DNA of 64,000 nucleotides, taken from contig NZ_JBHRUG010000002.1 of assembly GCF_042646605.1 (NCBI RefSeq), forward strand, positions 1 to 64,000, in the 5' to 3' direction. Positions 1-8,185 of this stretch are shown here, one piece after another. The translations under genes were made by a program, and so were the position numbers. Each line of letters starts with the position of its first letter. Position 1 is the first letter of the stretch. The DNA comes from Litchfieldella rifensis. Its GTDB lineage: Bacteria > Pseudomonadota > Gammaproteobacteria > Pseudomonadales > Halomonadaceae. The notes beneath the pieces are model-generated. The model was not told where the DNA came from and ran no database searches. It worked only from the letters and a program-made list of their open reading frames with translations.

Positions 1-84
1 TCAGACGATGCTGCTTCCAGGAGCGGACGGCCTCCCCGGTAACGGGTGCCTAACTCTAGCAACTCATATGGTGTCAACATACAA

Positions 85-104
85 GGAGCGGCTTCAGCCG
101 CGAT
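85..104. repeat. REP-like palindrome (copy 1)
   Basis: GC-rich palindrome of the GGAGCGGCTTCAGCCGCGAT type, resembling Pseudomonas REP sequences. The same 20 bases recur at 26312-26331 in a larger cluster. Here the repeat overlaps the last codons and stop of the nitroreductase gene. The remaining left edge (1-84) shows no convincing gene. Confidence 0.7.
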
Positions 105-750
105 GAAGGGCCTCCTGCTCCAGATGGATGAACAGCTTCTCCCTCGGCCAGCGCACTTTCTTGAGGCCGGCCAGGCGGTCGTTTTCGATATCCCGATAGC
201 CTAATGCCATGAGGACGACACTGCGCAGGCCGTGTTCCTCGAGACCCAGCAATGCGTCCAGGCTTGCGGGATCGAACCCCTCCATGGGCGAAGCATCCAC
301 CTGTTCCACTGCAGCCGCCGCCAGGGCCGCTCCCAGGGAAAGGTAGGCCTGCTTGGCGGCCCAATGAAACCTTTCTTCCGGGGAGGAGAAGCCGTTGACG
401 GCGCCCTTTATCGCGTTGCTGTAGTCTTCCAGGTCCGCCAGGTGCATACCACGTTCCTCGGCGGTCAGCCGGATGAAGTCATCGACATGCGTGGCGTGAA
501 CCGAGTCCCAGGCGGCGAATACCAGCAGGTGGGAAGACTCGGTGATCTGAGGCTGATGAAAGGCCGCCGGCGAAATCATTTCGCGCAGCGCTTCATCCTC
601 TATCACCAGAACGGCATAGGGTTGCAACCCGTAGGAGGATGGCGCCAGGCGTGCGGCTTCCAATATCCTGTCCACTTTTTCCTGCGGGACTTTTTGCCCG
701 TTCATCCGTTTCGTCGCGTAGCGCCAGTGAAGGGCTTCGGTGATGCTCAT
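94..750 (-). CDS. Nitroreductase-family NAD(P)H-dependent flavin oxidoreductase
   Basis: A 218-residue protein of usual nitroreductase length. The N-terminal RYATKR segment (about 10-15) and LAPSSYGLQP (about 36-45) are the FMN-phosphate and flavin contacts typical of NfsB-like enzymes, and a C-terminal LGYR segment follows near 185. It probably reduces nitro compounds, quinones or enones in the cytoplasm using FMN; the real substrate is unknown. GGAG lies 7 bases before the ATG. The start overlaps the stop of the upstream EamA gene by 4 bases, so the two are translationally coupled and probably share the control of the divergent MarR gene. The C-terminal codons run into a REP palindrome, so the extreme tail may be recently altered. 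Confidence 0.88.
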   Translation of the reverse strand: MSITEALHWRYATKRMNGQKVPQEKVDRILEAARLAPSSYGLQPYAVLVIEDEALREMISPAAFHQPQITESSHLLVFAAWDSVHATHVDDFIRLTAEERGMHLADLEDYSNAIKGAVNGFSSPEERFHWAAKQAYLSLGAALAAAAVEQVDASPMEGFDPASLDALLGLEEHGLRSVVLMALGYRDIENDRLAGLKKVRWPREKLFIHLEQEALHRG

Positions 751-1697
751 ACGGTATCTCCGGATTTGATGTACCGAGTGGAGGCGGCGCGCGCACCGCG
801 GTGAAAGAGGATCGTGCCGAGCGCGACCAGTATGCCCGCCAGGCCCAGGTTGGGGGGCAGAGCCTCGCCCAGCGTAAAGACAGCGATCAGTGTGCCGACC
901 AGTGCTGCCACCGTCCCGATCTGGCTCAGGTAGACAGGGCCCGCGAGCTTCTGCAGCACGAAATAGAAGAGGTAAAGCACCGAGAACACGGCGACTTCCA
1001 CCAGCAGCAGCCGGATCGCCGAGGCGGACTCGAACAGTGCCTGCATCTGCCCCGGCTCGAAGAGCAGCGCAAAGGGTAACAGCGCCAGCGCGCCGCCAAG
1101 CATCATCAGCGCGGCGAGGAAGACGGGGGCAGCACCACTGGGCCAGCGCAGGGTGCGATAGATGTTGCCCAAGGCGATTACCACCGGCATCGCCAGCACC
1201 AATACGACCCAGCCTTGGCTGCCGTCTACGCCCCCGGCCTTGGCAGCCGCCAGTAGCAGCCCACCGGAGAGCCCCAGCAGCACGCCGAGAAGCCGCAGCG
1301 TGCGCAGGCGTTCCAGACTCAATAGTACGGCCAGTAGCCAGGTGATGAGGATCGGGAAAGCGAAGCTGAGTGAGACGAACCCCGCTCCGACATGCCGCAC
1401 CGCCAGAAACCCTAGGGCGTTAGGCAAGGCGAAGAGCGCACCGGAGACGATGGCATACTCGAGGGTGCGGCGCGTGAGCGAAATCGGCTGGCGTTGCAGT
1501 GCAGTGATCGCGGTCAGCACGATCCCGGCTCCCGCCACTGCCACCATCAGAAAGGTCAGGCGTGGCACGCCGGCCCCGTCGGCCAGTTTTGCCACCACCA
1601 GTGACAGCGCCAGAAAGGTGCCGACCAGCAGCAGGCAGCCAAGCGCATAGAGTCCGACCCGATTGATGATATTGCGCGATAATTCTGGATTCGCCAT
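747..1697 (-). CDS. EamA/DMT-family drug/metabolite transporter
   Basis: A 316-residue membrane protein with about ten hydrophobic segments in two EamA repeats, the normal size for the family. It is expected to export a small metabolite or drug across the inner membrane. An upstream in-frame GTG-type extension exists, but the ATG at 1697 (MANPELSRN) has AGGAG at the right distance and was chosen. It is followed by the overlapping nitroreductase and faces a MarR regulator across 71 bases, the classical layout of a MarR-controlled efflux/detoxification unit. The substrate cannot be read from sequence. Confidence 0.85.
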   Translation of the reverse strand: MANPELSRNIINRVGLYALGCLLLVGTFLALSLVVAKLADGAGVPRLTFLMVAVAGAGIVLTAITALQRQPISLTRRTLEYAIVSGALFALPNALGFLAVRHVGAGFVSLSFAFPILITWLLAVLLSLERLRTLRLLGVLLGLSGGLLLAAAKAGGVDGSQGWVVLVLAMPVVIALGNIYRTLRWPSGAAPVFLAALMMLGGALALLPFALLFEPGQMQALFESASAIRLLLVEVAVFSVLYLFYFVLQKLAGPVYLSQIGTVAALVGTLIAVFTLGEALPPNLGLAGILVALGTILFHRGARAASTRYIKSGDTV

Positions 1698-1739
1698 GAT
1701 CCGTCTCCTATGGTATGCACAAAGAATCTTAGCAAAAAG

Positions 1740-1757
1740 TATCTTAACGTCAAGGTA
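1740..1757. promoter_or_regulatory. Candidate MarR operator between divergent genes
   Basis: An 18-bp imperfect palindrome (TATCTTAACGTCAAGGTA, 14 of 18 positions symmetrical) lies in the 71-bp gap between the exporter and marR-like genes. Its ATCTTrACGTyAAG core looks like published MarR-family operators. Binding by the adjacent regulator is inference. Confidence 0.5.
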
Positions 1758-1768
1758 AATAGACAGCC

Positions 1769-2257
1769 ATGAACAGAGTAAAACTGGCAATCAGCCAATG
1801 GCAGCGGGAGATGCCCATGCTCGACCTTCTGCCGATGGAGGTCGTTGGCTATCTGAAAACCATGCAACTGATTAGCCGTGGCTATCTGGAGCCCTTCTTT
1901 CGGAGCCACGGCCTGCAGTTGGGCGAGTTCGACGTGCTGGCCACCTTGCGCCGGTCCGGCGCGCCCTACTCGCTGGGGCCGACGCAGTTGTTCGAGGCCC
2001 TGATGATTTCTTCGGGGGGCATGACCAACCGCTTGGATCGGCTGGAGAGATCCGGCCTGATTGTCCGGGCGCCCAACCCCGAAGATCGGCGTGGGACGCT
2101 GGTTTCCTTAACGGAAAAAGGGCGTGAACTGATCGATCGGCTCGTTCCGCTTCATGTGGAGAACGAAGCACGCATCCTCTCCACCCTCAGTCGAGAGGAG
2201 CAAGAGACGCTGAGCGAACTGCTGGGCAAACTGCTCGACGGGCTGGACGAAGGGTAG
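1769..2257 (+). CDS. MarR-family transcriptional regulator
   Basis: A 162-residue MarR-type winged-helix protein. The recognition helix lies around residues 72-92 (SSGGMTNRLDRLE) and the wing carries the family's PEDRR motif near 101. It most likely represses itself and the divergent exporter/nitroreductase pair and is released by a small ligand. A second ATG at 1811 would remove 14 residues, but its purine-rich stretch is too close to serve as a ribosome site, so the upstream start is kept with some doubt. Confidence 0.85.
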   Translation: MNRVKLAISQWQREMPMLDLLPMEVVGYLKTMQLISRGYLEPFFRSHGLQLGEFDVLATLRRSGAPYSLGPTQLFEALMISSGGMTNRLDRLERSGLIVRAPNPEDRRGTLVSLTEKGRELIDRLVPLHVENEARILSTLSREEQETLSELLGKLLDGLDEG

Positions 2258-2362
2258 GCCGCCCGTCAGGGCTCTGTGCCGGCATGGGCATCCCGCTCAC
2301 CGGCACGCTGGCAGACACGCCAGCCAAGCTCGCCGCCGAGTCGCTGCCCTCGTCTTGTCTGA

Positions 2363-2533
2363 TCATGGTGGGGAGTGTAGTGAGGATGGTCGAGACCAAT
2401 CCGGCAGTGGTCGATCGGGTTGATGCGATGGAACGTTTTCGGGAAAAATGGGAGCTGGGGCGGAATCTTGGGCGAACACTAAACTAGGGAAAATGGCTGT
2501 GACCAGCATCAGAGTGACCAGTGACTGCCTCAT
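2363..2533 (-). CDS. Small secreted protein, unknown function
   Basis: A 56-codon ORF with a very strong ribosome site (GGGAGGGG just before the ATG). Residues 1-22 look like a classical Sec signal peptide: a short basic start, a hydrophobic core LVTLMLV, and VFA-Q at the cleavage point. The predicted mature part is about 34 residues, rich in proline and serine with no cysteine. It sits alone between a MarR gene and an exporter. I do not recognise it; it could be a periplasmic peptide of lineage-restricted type. Confidence 0.5.
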   Translation of the reverse strand: MRQSLVTLMLVTAIFPSLVFAQDSAPAPIFPENVPSHQPDRPLPDWSRPSSLHSPP

Positions 2534-2622
2534 ATTTCCCCTCCCTCGGACTTCACGACAATGCCCAAGCAATACGCCATGTAAGAAAAGATGCATCCAG
2601 TATAGCCCTGCCAGGCTGGCCT

Positions 2623-3585
2623 TTACGGAGGCTTCTGGCTCGCGATGACGACACCGATGGCGGCCACGCCCATGCCCATCCAGGCCAGCGGTGGCATGGC
2701 TTCATCGATCAACAGCCACGAGAGCAGGGCAGCGCAAGGTGGCACCAGGTAGAACAGCGCCGAGACGCGCGAGGCTTCCCCACGACGAACCATGGCCAGC
2801 AGCAGGGTAATGGCGATCAGGGAGTTGCCGATCACCAGGTAGGCAAGGGCAGCGATCATCTCACCGGCCCAGGTGATGTGCAGGCTGCCGAACAGCAGCC
2901 CGAGTGGCAACGTGGTGATCAGGCCCGCGGCATATTGCACCGTGTTGGCGGTGACGGGGTGCTGCGCCACGCTGAAGCGCTTTTCGTAAAGGGTGGCGGC
3001 GGTGATGCCCAACAGGGCCGCAACGGCACTGGCCAACCCGAGCAGCGAGGTGGCTTCGATCGTGGAGCGACCCAGAATGACGATCACGGCTCCCGCCAAT
3101 CCCAGCACGAAACCGATCCATCGCGTCAGGCCGATCACTTCCTTGACCAAGGCCGGGGCCAGCAGCGCGACGAGAACCGGCTGCAGCGAGACCACCAGCG
3201 CCACGGTGCCTGCCGAGGTGCCGAGCGCGAAGGCGGTATAGCAGAACCCGAAGTAGACCGTCTGGATCAGGATGCCGACCACGCTCAGATGCAGCCAATC
3301 GATGCGCCTCGAGGGCATAGGTGGACGTAGGCAGACGATCAGCGGTGCCAGCACCACAAGCACCAGCGCATAGCGCAAGGTCAGGAAAACGATGGGGTCG
3401 ACATAGGCCGTGCCGATCTTGGCGACCGGGAAGCCCAATGACCAGAGCAGCAGAAAGGCTGCCGGGGCAGCACGCAACCAGGGGGAGGGAGGGATAGCGG
3501 CCGGCGTTCCCGTCATGGGGATACGCTCGTCCGACACAAGGAGCGCTTGGAAACTCTCAGGCTTGGTGCTGTTGCCACTGGGCAC
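2623..3585 (-). CDS. EamA/DMT-family transporter
   Basis: A 320-residue protein with ten predicted membrane segments in two EamA halves. The GTG at 3585 is preceded by GGGAGAG at a good distance and is preferred; an internal ATG at 3516 has a weaker site and would give 297 residues, still enough for the fold. It is divergent from a LysR gene 108 bases away, which probably regulates it. It is unrelated in detail to the EamA gene at 747. Substrate unknown. Confidence 0.83.
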   Translation of the reverse strand: MPSGNSTKPESFQALLVSDERIPMTGTPAAIPPSPWLRAAPAAFLLLWSLGFPVAKIGTAYVDPIVFLTLRYALVLVVLAPLIVCLRPPMPSRRIDWLHLSVVGILIQTVYFGFCYTAFALGTSAGTVALVVSLQPVLVALLAPALVKEVIGLTRWIGFVLGLAGAVIVILGRSTIEATSLLGLASAVAALLGITAATLYEKRFSVAQHPVTANTVQYAAGLITTLPLGLLFGSLHITWAGEMIAALAYLVIGNSLIAITLLLAMVRRGEASRVSALFYLVPPCAALLSWLLIDEAMPPLAWMGMGVAAIGVVIASQKPP

Positions 3586-3693
3586 GATGCTCTCCCGCGG
3601 TTTGAGACGTGCATGTATTGCGAGAGACTAGATGGGGGACTAAGTTAAGTCACGTTACTGGAAAATAAATTCGATATAAGCTGCGCTTAACTC

Positions 3694-4599
3694 ATGAACT
3701 TGACACAACTGCGCGCGCTGGTCGCCGTCGCCGATACCGGCAGAATCAGCCAAGCGGCCGAGCGGCTAGGTGTGACGCAATCGGGAGCCAGTCAGGCGCT
3801 CTCTTCTCTCGAAGAGTCGCTTGGCGTACGCCTCGTCGTGCGTAGCCAGCGTGGCATGTCGCTGACCGCCGTGGGCGAGAGGGTCGTCGTGCGGGCACGG
3901 GAGTCGCTCGCCAGCCTGGAGGCGATCCGCACGATTGCCGACGAGGCACTGGGAATCGAGCGTGGGCAGCTGACGCTGGCCAGCTTCCCCTCGGTGATTT
4001 CGACACTGCTCCCTCCCCTGCTGCAGCAATTCAACACCCGGCACCCGGGCATCAAGGTCATCGCCCTGGAAGCGACCGACGAGGAGGTCGAAGCGTGGTT
4101 GGCAACCGGTACGGTGGATGTCGGGGTCGTGACCCGGCTGTCACCCGAGCGCGTTGGCGCGATGTTCTATCGCGATGAATGGGTCGCCGTGGTGCCCGCG
4201 GCTCATCCGTTGTCACGCCCCGCCGGCCGCGCCGTGCCCTTGGCGACACTGGTGGCCGAGCCGTTCGTCCTGGCCACCGGCGGTTGCACGACCCACGCGC
4301 GCCTTATCGCCCAGCAACACGGGCTGGTACTCGGCGATGTGAGGGTCGAGGTGCGTGACTGGGCCAGTGCGTTCGCCCTGATTCGCGAGGGGCTGGGTGT
4401 GTCGCTGGTCCCGGTATTGAACCTGCCGGAAGAGCGACGAGGGCTGCGCGTATTGCGGTTGGAAACGCCGATTTATCGCGATCTGGGCCTGGAGGTGGCG
4501 CCGCAAAGCACCGACTCCGCCATCGCGTTGGCGTTTCTGCACATGGCCTCGCAGTTGGATATTCGCAAAATGCCCTCGTTTGCCACGCTGGATGGCTGA
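3694..4599 (+). CDS. LysR-family transcriptional regulator
   Basis: 301 residues with the LysR helix-turn-helix at about 3-60 (ISQAAERLGVTQSGASQALSSLEE) and a periplasmic-binding-like effector domain from about 90. No strong Shine-Dalgarno sequence precedes the ATG. It is divergent from the EamA exporter and probably controls it in response to the exported compound. The gap contains a GTTAAG and a CTTAAC arm that could be binding half-sites. Confidence 0.87.
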   Translation: MNLTQLRALVAVADTGRISQAAERLGVTQSGASQALSSLEESLGVRLVVRSQRGMSLTAVGERVVVRARESLASLEAIRTIADEALGIERGQLTLASFPSVISTLLPPLLQQFNTRHPGIKVIALEATDEEVEAWLATGTVDVGVVTRLSPERVGAMFYRDEWVAVVPAAHPLSRPAGRAVPLATLVAEPFVLATGGCTTHARLIAQQHGLVLGDVRVEVRDWASAFALIREGLGVSLVPVLNLPEERRGLRVLRLETPIYRDLGLEVAPQSTDSAIALAFLHMASQLDIRKMPSFATLDG

Positions 4600-4611
4600 T
4601 ATCGAAGATCG

Positions 4612-5220
4612 TCACTTTTCTTGTGATTCGGGGAGCGTTTCTCCCCCTGCCCCGAGCGCCCGTTGCATCAGCACCGTATCCAGCCAGCCACCGAACTTGA
4701 AGCCCACCGATTTGAAGGTGCCGATGGGCTCGAAGCCGCATTTACGATGTAAAGCGATCGAGCCGACATTATTGCTGTCGCCGATCACCGCGAGCATCTG
4801 CCGCCATGAGCCTTGTTCGCAACGAGCAATCAGCACCTCCAGCAAGGCCTTGCCGATACCGCGACCACCCATGCCCTCAGCGATGTAGACCGAGTCTTCC
4901 ACGGTGTGGCGGTAGGCGGGACGCGGCCGGTAGGGCGTCGCATAGCTGAAGCCGAGGATGTGCTCCTGCCGGGCGGCGACCAGGTAGGGGAGTCCGGCGG
5001 CCAGTACGGCTTCACGGCGTGAACGCATCTCGTCCAGTGTCGGCGGTACTTCCTCGAACGACGCCGTGCCGTGCAGCACGTGGTGGGTGTAGAGGGCCTG
5101 GATGCCCGGCATGTCCGCGTCCCGTGCATCGCGCAGGCTCCAGGTGTTGCCACGATCGGTTTCGGAGGCCGACGCTTCGATAAGCCCTTTCGAGGTGGGA
5201 ATATCGTGCTTCACTGCCAT
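4612..5220 (-). CDS. GNAT N-acetyltransferase of the phosphinothricin/MnaT type
   Basis: 202 residues. The acetyl-CoA loop GRGIGKAL sits at about 119-126, and TASFEE (52-57) and SNNVGSIALHRKCGF (149-163) are typical of the PAT/MddA/MnaT branch that acetylates methionine sulfoximine, phosphinothricin and related amino acids. A cytoplasmic detoxification role is expected. There is an N-terminal extension of about 25 residues relative to the family core. It converges with the LysR gene, with only 12 bases between. Confidence 0.82.
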   Translation of the reverse strand: MAVKHDIPTSKGLIEASASETDRGNTWSLRDARDADMPGIQALYTHHVLHGTASFEEVPPTLDEMRSRREAVLAAGLPYLVAARQEHILGFSYATPYRPRPAYRHTVEDSVYIAEGMGGRGIGKALLEVLIARCEQGSWRQMLAVIGDSNNVGSIALHRKCGFEPIGTFKSVGFKFGGWLDTVLMQRALGAGGETLPESQEK

Positions 5221-5351
5221 GCTCGGGATCCTCTCTGGTCAGGTATCGGCAGTATGGACCTGCTCAGCATGGCCAGTCATGGCTCTGGACTCGGCCTGAG
5301 CCGATAACGACCAGTATTCGGCTTCTTGGGTAAACTGAAGAACCTGGTAAT

Positions 5352-5834
5352 TCATTCGCCCTCTGCCGCCACCGGCAGCTTGCACACATCCACCCACTCG
5401 GCTTCGACCAGCTCTGCCAGTCGTTCAGGGCACAGGCGTACGGCAGTGTGCTGCGAGCCAGCGGCCGGCAACACCTCGGGGTAAGCCTTGAGCGACTCAT
5501 CGCAATAGACCGGTAGCGGCGTGGTCAGCCCGAACGGACAGACCCCGCCGACCGGATGGCCGGTCAATTCCAGCACCGTCTCGGCATCCAGCATTTTCGC
5601 CTTGGTATCGAAGGTTTCCCGCAGCTTGCGGTTATCGAAGCGCGCATCGCCACTGGCGACCACCAGCACCTGCCGCTCGCCGACACGGAAGGCTAGCGTC
5701 TTGGCGATCTGCCCCGGTGCCACGCCATGCGCTTCGGCGGCCAACGCCACGGTAGCGGTGCTGACGTCCAGCTCGATGATCTCGATATCCGGAGCCTGCG
5801 CGGCGAAAAATCGACGAACGGATTCCACGCTCAT
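5352..5834 (-). CDS. YbaK/ProX-type aminoacyl-tRNA deacylase
   Basis: A 160-residue YbaK/EbsC-domain protein. The family edits mischarged tRNAs in trans, for example Cys-tRNA(Pro) or Ala-tRNA(Pro). Visible family features are the KTLAFRVG strand with its conserved lysine and the GHPVGGVCPFGL loop near residues 98-110. The start at 5834 is chosen because GAGGAGAG precedes it; the frame continues open upstream without a better site. It is transcribed away from arfA; both genes act on translation quality control, though co-regulation is only a guess. Confidence 0.85.
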   Translation of the reverse strand: MSVESVRRFFAAQAPDIEIIELDVSTATVALAAEAHGVAPGQIAKTLAFRVGERQVLVVASGDARFDNRKLRETFDTKAKMLDAETVLELTGHPVGGVCPFGLTTPLPVYCDESLKAYPEVLPAAGSQHTAVRLCPERLAELVEAEWVDVCKLPVAAEGE

Positions 5835-5969
5835 GCGATTGCTCTCCTCGGTCATGCATCGGTAGAGGGTAATCAATAACCGATGCACAGGCTGAATGCC
5901 ACTGTCGCGGGGTGGAATACACCAAGATGGCTGGCGTATCATCGCCGCGTCCAACGCAGGAGATTTTCG

Positions 5970-6107
5970 ATGAAGAACCCCAGGATTCGCGACAACGCCC
6001 TGAAGGCGCAACTGCGCACCCCGATGTTCAAGATGCAGCAGCAGAAACCCAAGAAGGGCAAGGGAAGCTACTCCCGCAAGGGGCGGGAGTATCGCCAAGC
6101 AGCCTGA
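5970..6107 (+). CDS. arfA: Alternative ribosome-rescue factor A (ArfA)
   Basis: A 45-residue basic protein whose IRDNALKAQL and KKGKGSYSRKG segments match the conserved ArfA core. ArfA binds the empty A site of ribosomes stalled on non-stop mRNA and recruits RF2, as backup to tmRNA. AGGAG precedes the ATG. The protein ends shortly after the core and lacks the hydrophobic tail of the E. coli full-length form. A perfect 9-bp hairpin lies inside the last third of the coding sequence (see that entry), matching the known way in which arfA mRNA is cut to link its expression to tmRNA failure. Confidence 0.9.
   Translation: MKNPRIRDNALKAQLRTPMFKMQQQKPKKGKGSYSRKGREYRQAA
6069..6091 (+). promoter_or_regulatory. 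Intragenic arfA hairpin, likely RNase III site
   Basis: Perfect inverted repeat TACTCCCGC / GCGGGAGTA with a 5-base loop, covering codons about 34-41 of arfA. No U-tract follows, so it looks like a processing site rather than a terminator. In E. coli, RNase III cuts such a hairpin and makes a non-stop arfA message that tmRNA destroys. Confidence 0.8.
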
Positions 6108-6320
6108 CTAGGCGGTTTCGCGATGCTTCCGCTACTTTTGCCACCCCCACGACTTCCTTCCCAATCAGTACCCTATCGATGCCGGGATGCTACGGATACG
6201 CCGCCGTGCGTGTGGCTAACGCCAGTCAGCCATTAAACGAAGGTAGGGTTGCACCAGTGCCTGGCCAGCCTGAAACTGTTTGGCCCACGCATTGCTTGCC
6301 GATGCCGGTTCTTACATAAA

Positions 6321-6343
6321 TAAAAAAGTCCCCCGAAGGGGAC
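6321..6343 (-). terminator. Intrinsic terminator with TTCG tetraloop
   Basis: Minus-strand stem GTCCCC/GGGGAC closed by TTCG and followed by six U residues. It is the 3' end of the candidate small RNA; it could also stop read-through from the oxidase gene at 6673. Confidence 0.85.
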
Positions 6344-6453
6344 AGGGGAGCACGCCAGCTCACTCGGTTTATCGCTACTTCGTAGCGACGTTGAAATTCG
6401 GGAAAGTCTCCAAGCAATATCCTCTTAGTATAGCCAAGCCGTGCTTGGCTATA
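6321..6453 (-). ncRNA. Candidate small RNA with own promoter and terminator
   Basis: On the minus strand a consensus-like promoter is followed within a few bases by a 10-bp perfect hairpin (6429-6453), a second 7-bp hairpin (6372-6388) and an intrinsic terminator (GTCCCC-TTCG-GGGGAC, then TTTTTTATTT; 6343 to 6321). The total is about 130 nt with no convincing start codon and ribosome site. GGA motifs occur between hairpins (6415-6425 region). I do not recognise a known family. Confidence 0.6.
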
Positions 6454-6455
6454 TC

Positions 6456-6484
6456 TATATAATACCATTCGAAAATCGCGCCAA
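6456..6484 (-). promoter_or_regulatory. Sigma70-like promoter of the candidate small RNA
   Basis: Minus strand TTGGCG (6484-6479), 17-base spacer, TATATA (6461-6456). Just upstream (6493-6515) is another perfect 9-bp inverted repeat AACTCGTTG/CAACGAGTT that could bind a regulator. Confidence 0.55.
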
Positions 6485-6672
6485 CTTGAATGAACTCGTT
6501 GAAAAACAACGAGTTGAAATAATCCTAACCGCTCTGTGTGAATGGTGAAGTCTCCGTGTAGAGGTTTTCCATGCACCAATGAGGGCCTTTGTGTGTTGCA
6601 GTGCATCATGTTGGCGCATGCGTGTGATGTTTGTTTCCGGACAGCATAAGCAATGGGTAGGATTGGCTGGAA

Positions 6673-8055
6673 CTACGTTTGGTGGGCCGATAGCGGCATG
6701 TCCGATGTCGGCTTGATGTTCTGGTTGAAGCGGAAGACATTCGCTGGATCGTACTTGTTCTTTAGTGCGACCAGCCGCTCATAGTTGGCGCCGTAGGCAG
6801 CCCTGACTCGGGTTTCGCCTTCGTCACCCAGGTAGTTGACGTATGCCCCGCCTTCCAGGAAGGGCTCCGCCCTAGCGTAGCATCGACGCCCCCATGCGAT
6901 GTTGGTCTCTGAATCCGCGGGATCGTCCCACATCCGTAACACGAGGATGCTGTGCTTCGCCTGCCGGTAAGCGAAGGCGGTGTCATGGGTTTCCACGCGA
7001 CTGACCGCTCCACCCAGGTGTTCGATGGCGATCGCGGCAAATGGCGCAGGCATGTCGGCGACGAAGAAGTCGACGATCGCATTGATGGCGTCGTCGCTGA
7101 ATTCACGGACGAAACCGCTTTTCCAGTAGTGGCGCATGCCCGGCTGGAAGACTTCGGTCAGCAGGTTCTGGACCGTCGCGTACGGAACGGAGTCGATGGT
7201 GTCGAGCATGGGAGAACCGAGTTGCCGTAGGGGCCGCAGCACCTTCTCGCCGGCGTCGATCTCCCCGCAATAGCAGACCTCGAACGCAAGCCCCGGCCCG
7301 TCGGGTGTCGAAACGAGGGTCGCATCCGCACGCAGCTCGTCCGGGGCATCGGTCGACCAGTCGCGGTAGAATCGCAGCGCCGTCCTGGCCTGGTCCAGAG
7401 GGAAAATGATCTCGCCCCCGAGTACAGGCCCGACGGGATGAAGCCGATACTCGAAGGACGTCACTACTCCAAGGTTGCCACCACCGCCGCGGAGGCCCCA
7501 GAACAGGTCCTCATGCTCGTCGACGCTGGCTGTCACGAGCGTGCCGTCCGCGGTCACCACTTCGGCGGATAGCAGGTTGTCGCAGGCGAGACCGTACTTG
7601 CGGTTGAGGCGCCCGATCCCGCCTCCCAGGGTGAGTCCACCGATCCCGGTGCTGGGGACGATTCCGCCAGTGGTGGCCAAGCCATAAGCCTGGGTTGCGC
7701 GGTCGAAGTCGCCCCACGTGGTACCGCCTGCGGCACGGGCGGTGCGTTTGTCCGGATCGACGCTAACGTTTGTCATCCCCGACAGGTCGATGACCAGGCC
7801 TTCATCGCACACGGCGCTGCCCAGGACGCTATGGCCGCCGCCACGCACGGCGATCGGCAGCTCCGTTTCGCGGGCAAAGTTGACGGCCGCGATCACGTCC
7901 GTCACATGTGCACACCGCACGATCAGGGCGGGGCGTCGGTCGATCATCGCGTTGAAGACCTGGCGAGCCTCGTCGTATCCCTCGTTCTCCGGCACCAAGA
8001 GCTGCCCTCGTAAGCTGTCCCGGAATTGCCGAATGCTGTTGCCGTTGACAGTCAT
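6673..8055 (-). CDS. FAD-linked oxidase of the BBE/GOOX type
   Basis: 460 residues with a PCMH-type FAD-binding domain and a C-terminal berberine-bridge-like tail (NYLGDEGETRVRAAYGANYERLVALKNKYDPANVFR). His75 in RGGGHS is the usual 8-alpha-histidyl FAD attachment. The second covalent cysteine of BBE/GOOX enzymes (GxCP) is replaced by valine (about 133), so FAD is probably linked once only. No signal peptide is seen, so it should be cytoplasmic and oxidise a sugar, alcohol or aromatic substrate with O2. It follows the TPR-LuxR gene on the same strand by 130 bases; regulation by that protein is plausible. Confidence 0.87.
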   Translation of the reverse strand: MTVNGNSIRQFRDSLRGQLLVPENEGYDEARQVFNAMIDRRPALIVRCAHVTDVIAAVNFARETELPIAVRGGGHSVLGSAVCDEGLVIDLSGMTNVSVDPDKRTARAAGGTTWGDFDRATQAYGLATTGGIVPSTGIGGLTLGGGIGRLNRKYGLACDNLLSAEVVTADGTLVTASVDEHEDLFWGLRGGGGNLGVVTSFEYRLHPVGPVLGGEIIFPLDQARTALRFYRDWSTDAPDELRADATLVSTPDGPGLAFEVCYCGEIDAGEKVLRPLRQLGSPMLDTIDSVPYATVQNLLTEVFQPGMRHYWKSGFVREFSDDAINAIVDFFVADMPAPFAAIAIEHLGGAVSRVETHDTAFAYRQAKHSILVLRMWDDPADSETNIAWGRRCYARAEPFLEGGAYVNYLGDEGETRVRAAYGANYERLVALKNKYDPANVFRFNQNIKPTSDMPLSAHQT

Positions 8056-8185
8056 GATCGCTCCCCTTTTTTCAGGATGTTCCGCATCTCAAGCTTGTGT
8101 CAGGAAGGCAAGGGGCGCTTCGGTGAAGCTACCCAATCTGCACCGCGTGGAAATATGGGTAATTTCCGCCAGGCATGAGATGGGG

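Noticed and set aside
6226..6609. 127-codon minus-strand frame
   Set aside because: It crosses three perfect hairpins and an intrinsic terminator; no ribosome site and no family resemblance, so the region is read as a small RNA.
6673..8055. Bicovalent FAD attachment through Cys158
   Set aside because: Cys158 is in a different loop; the position that carries the second link in BBE/GOOX enzymes is valine here.
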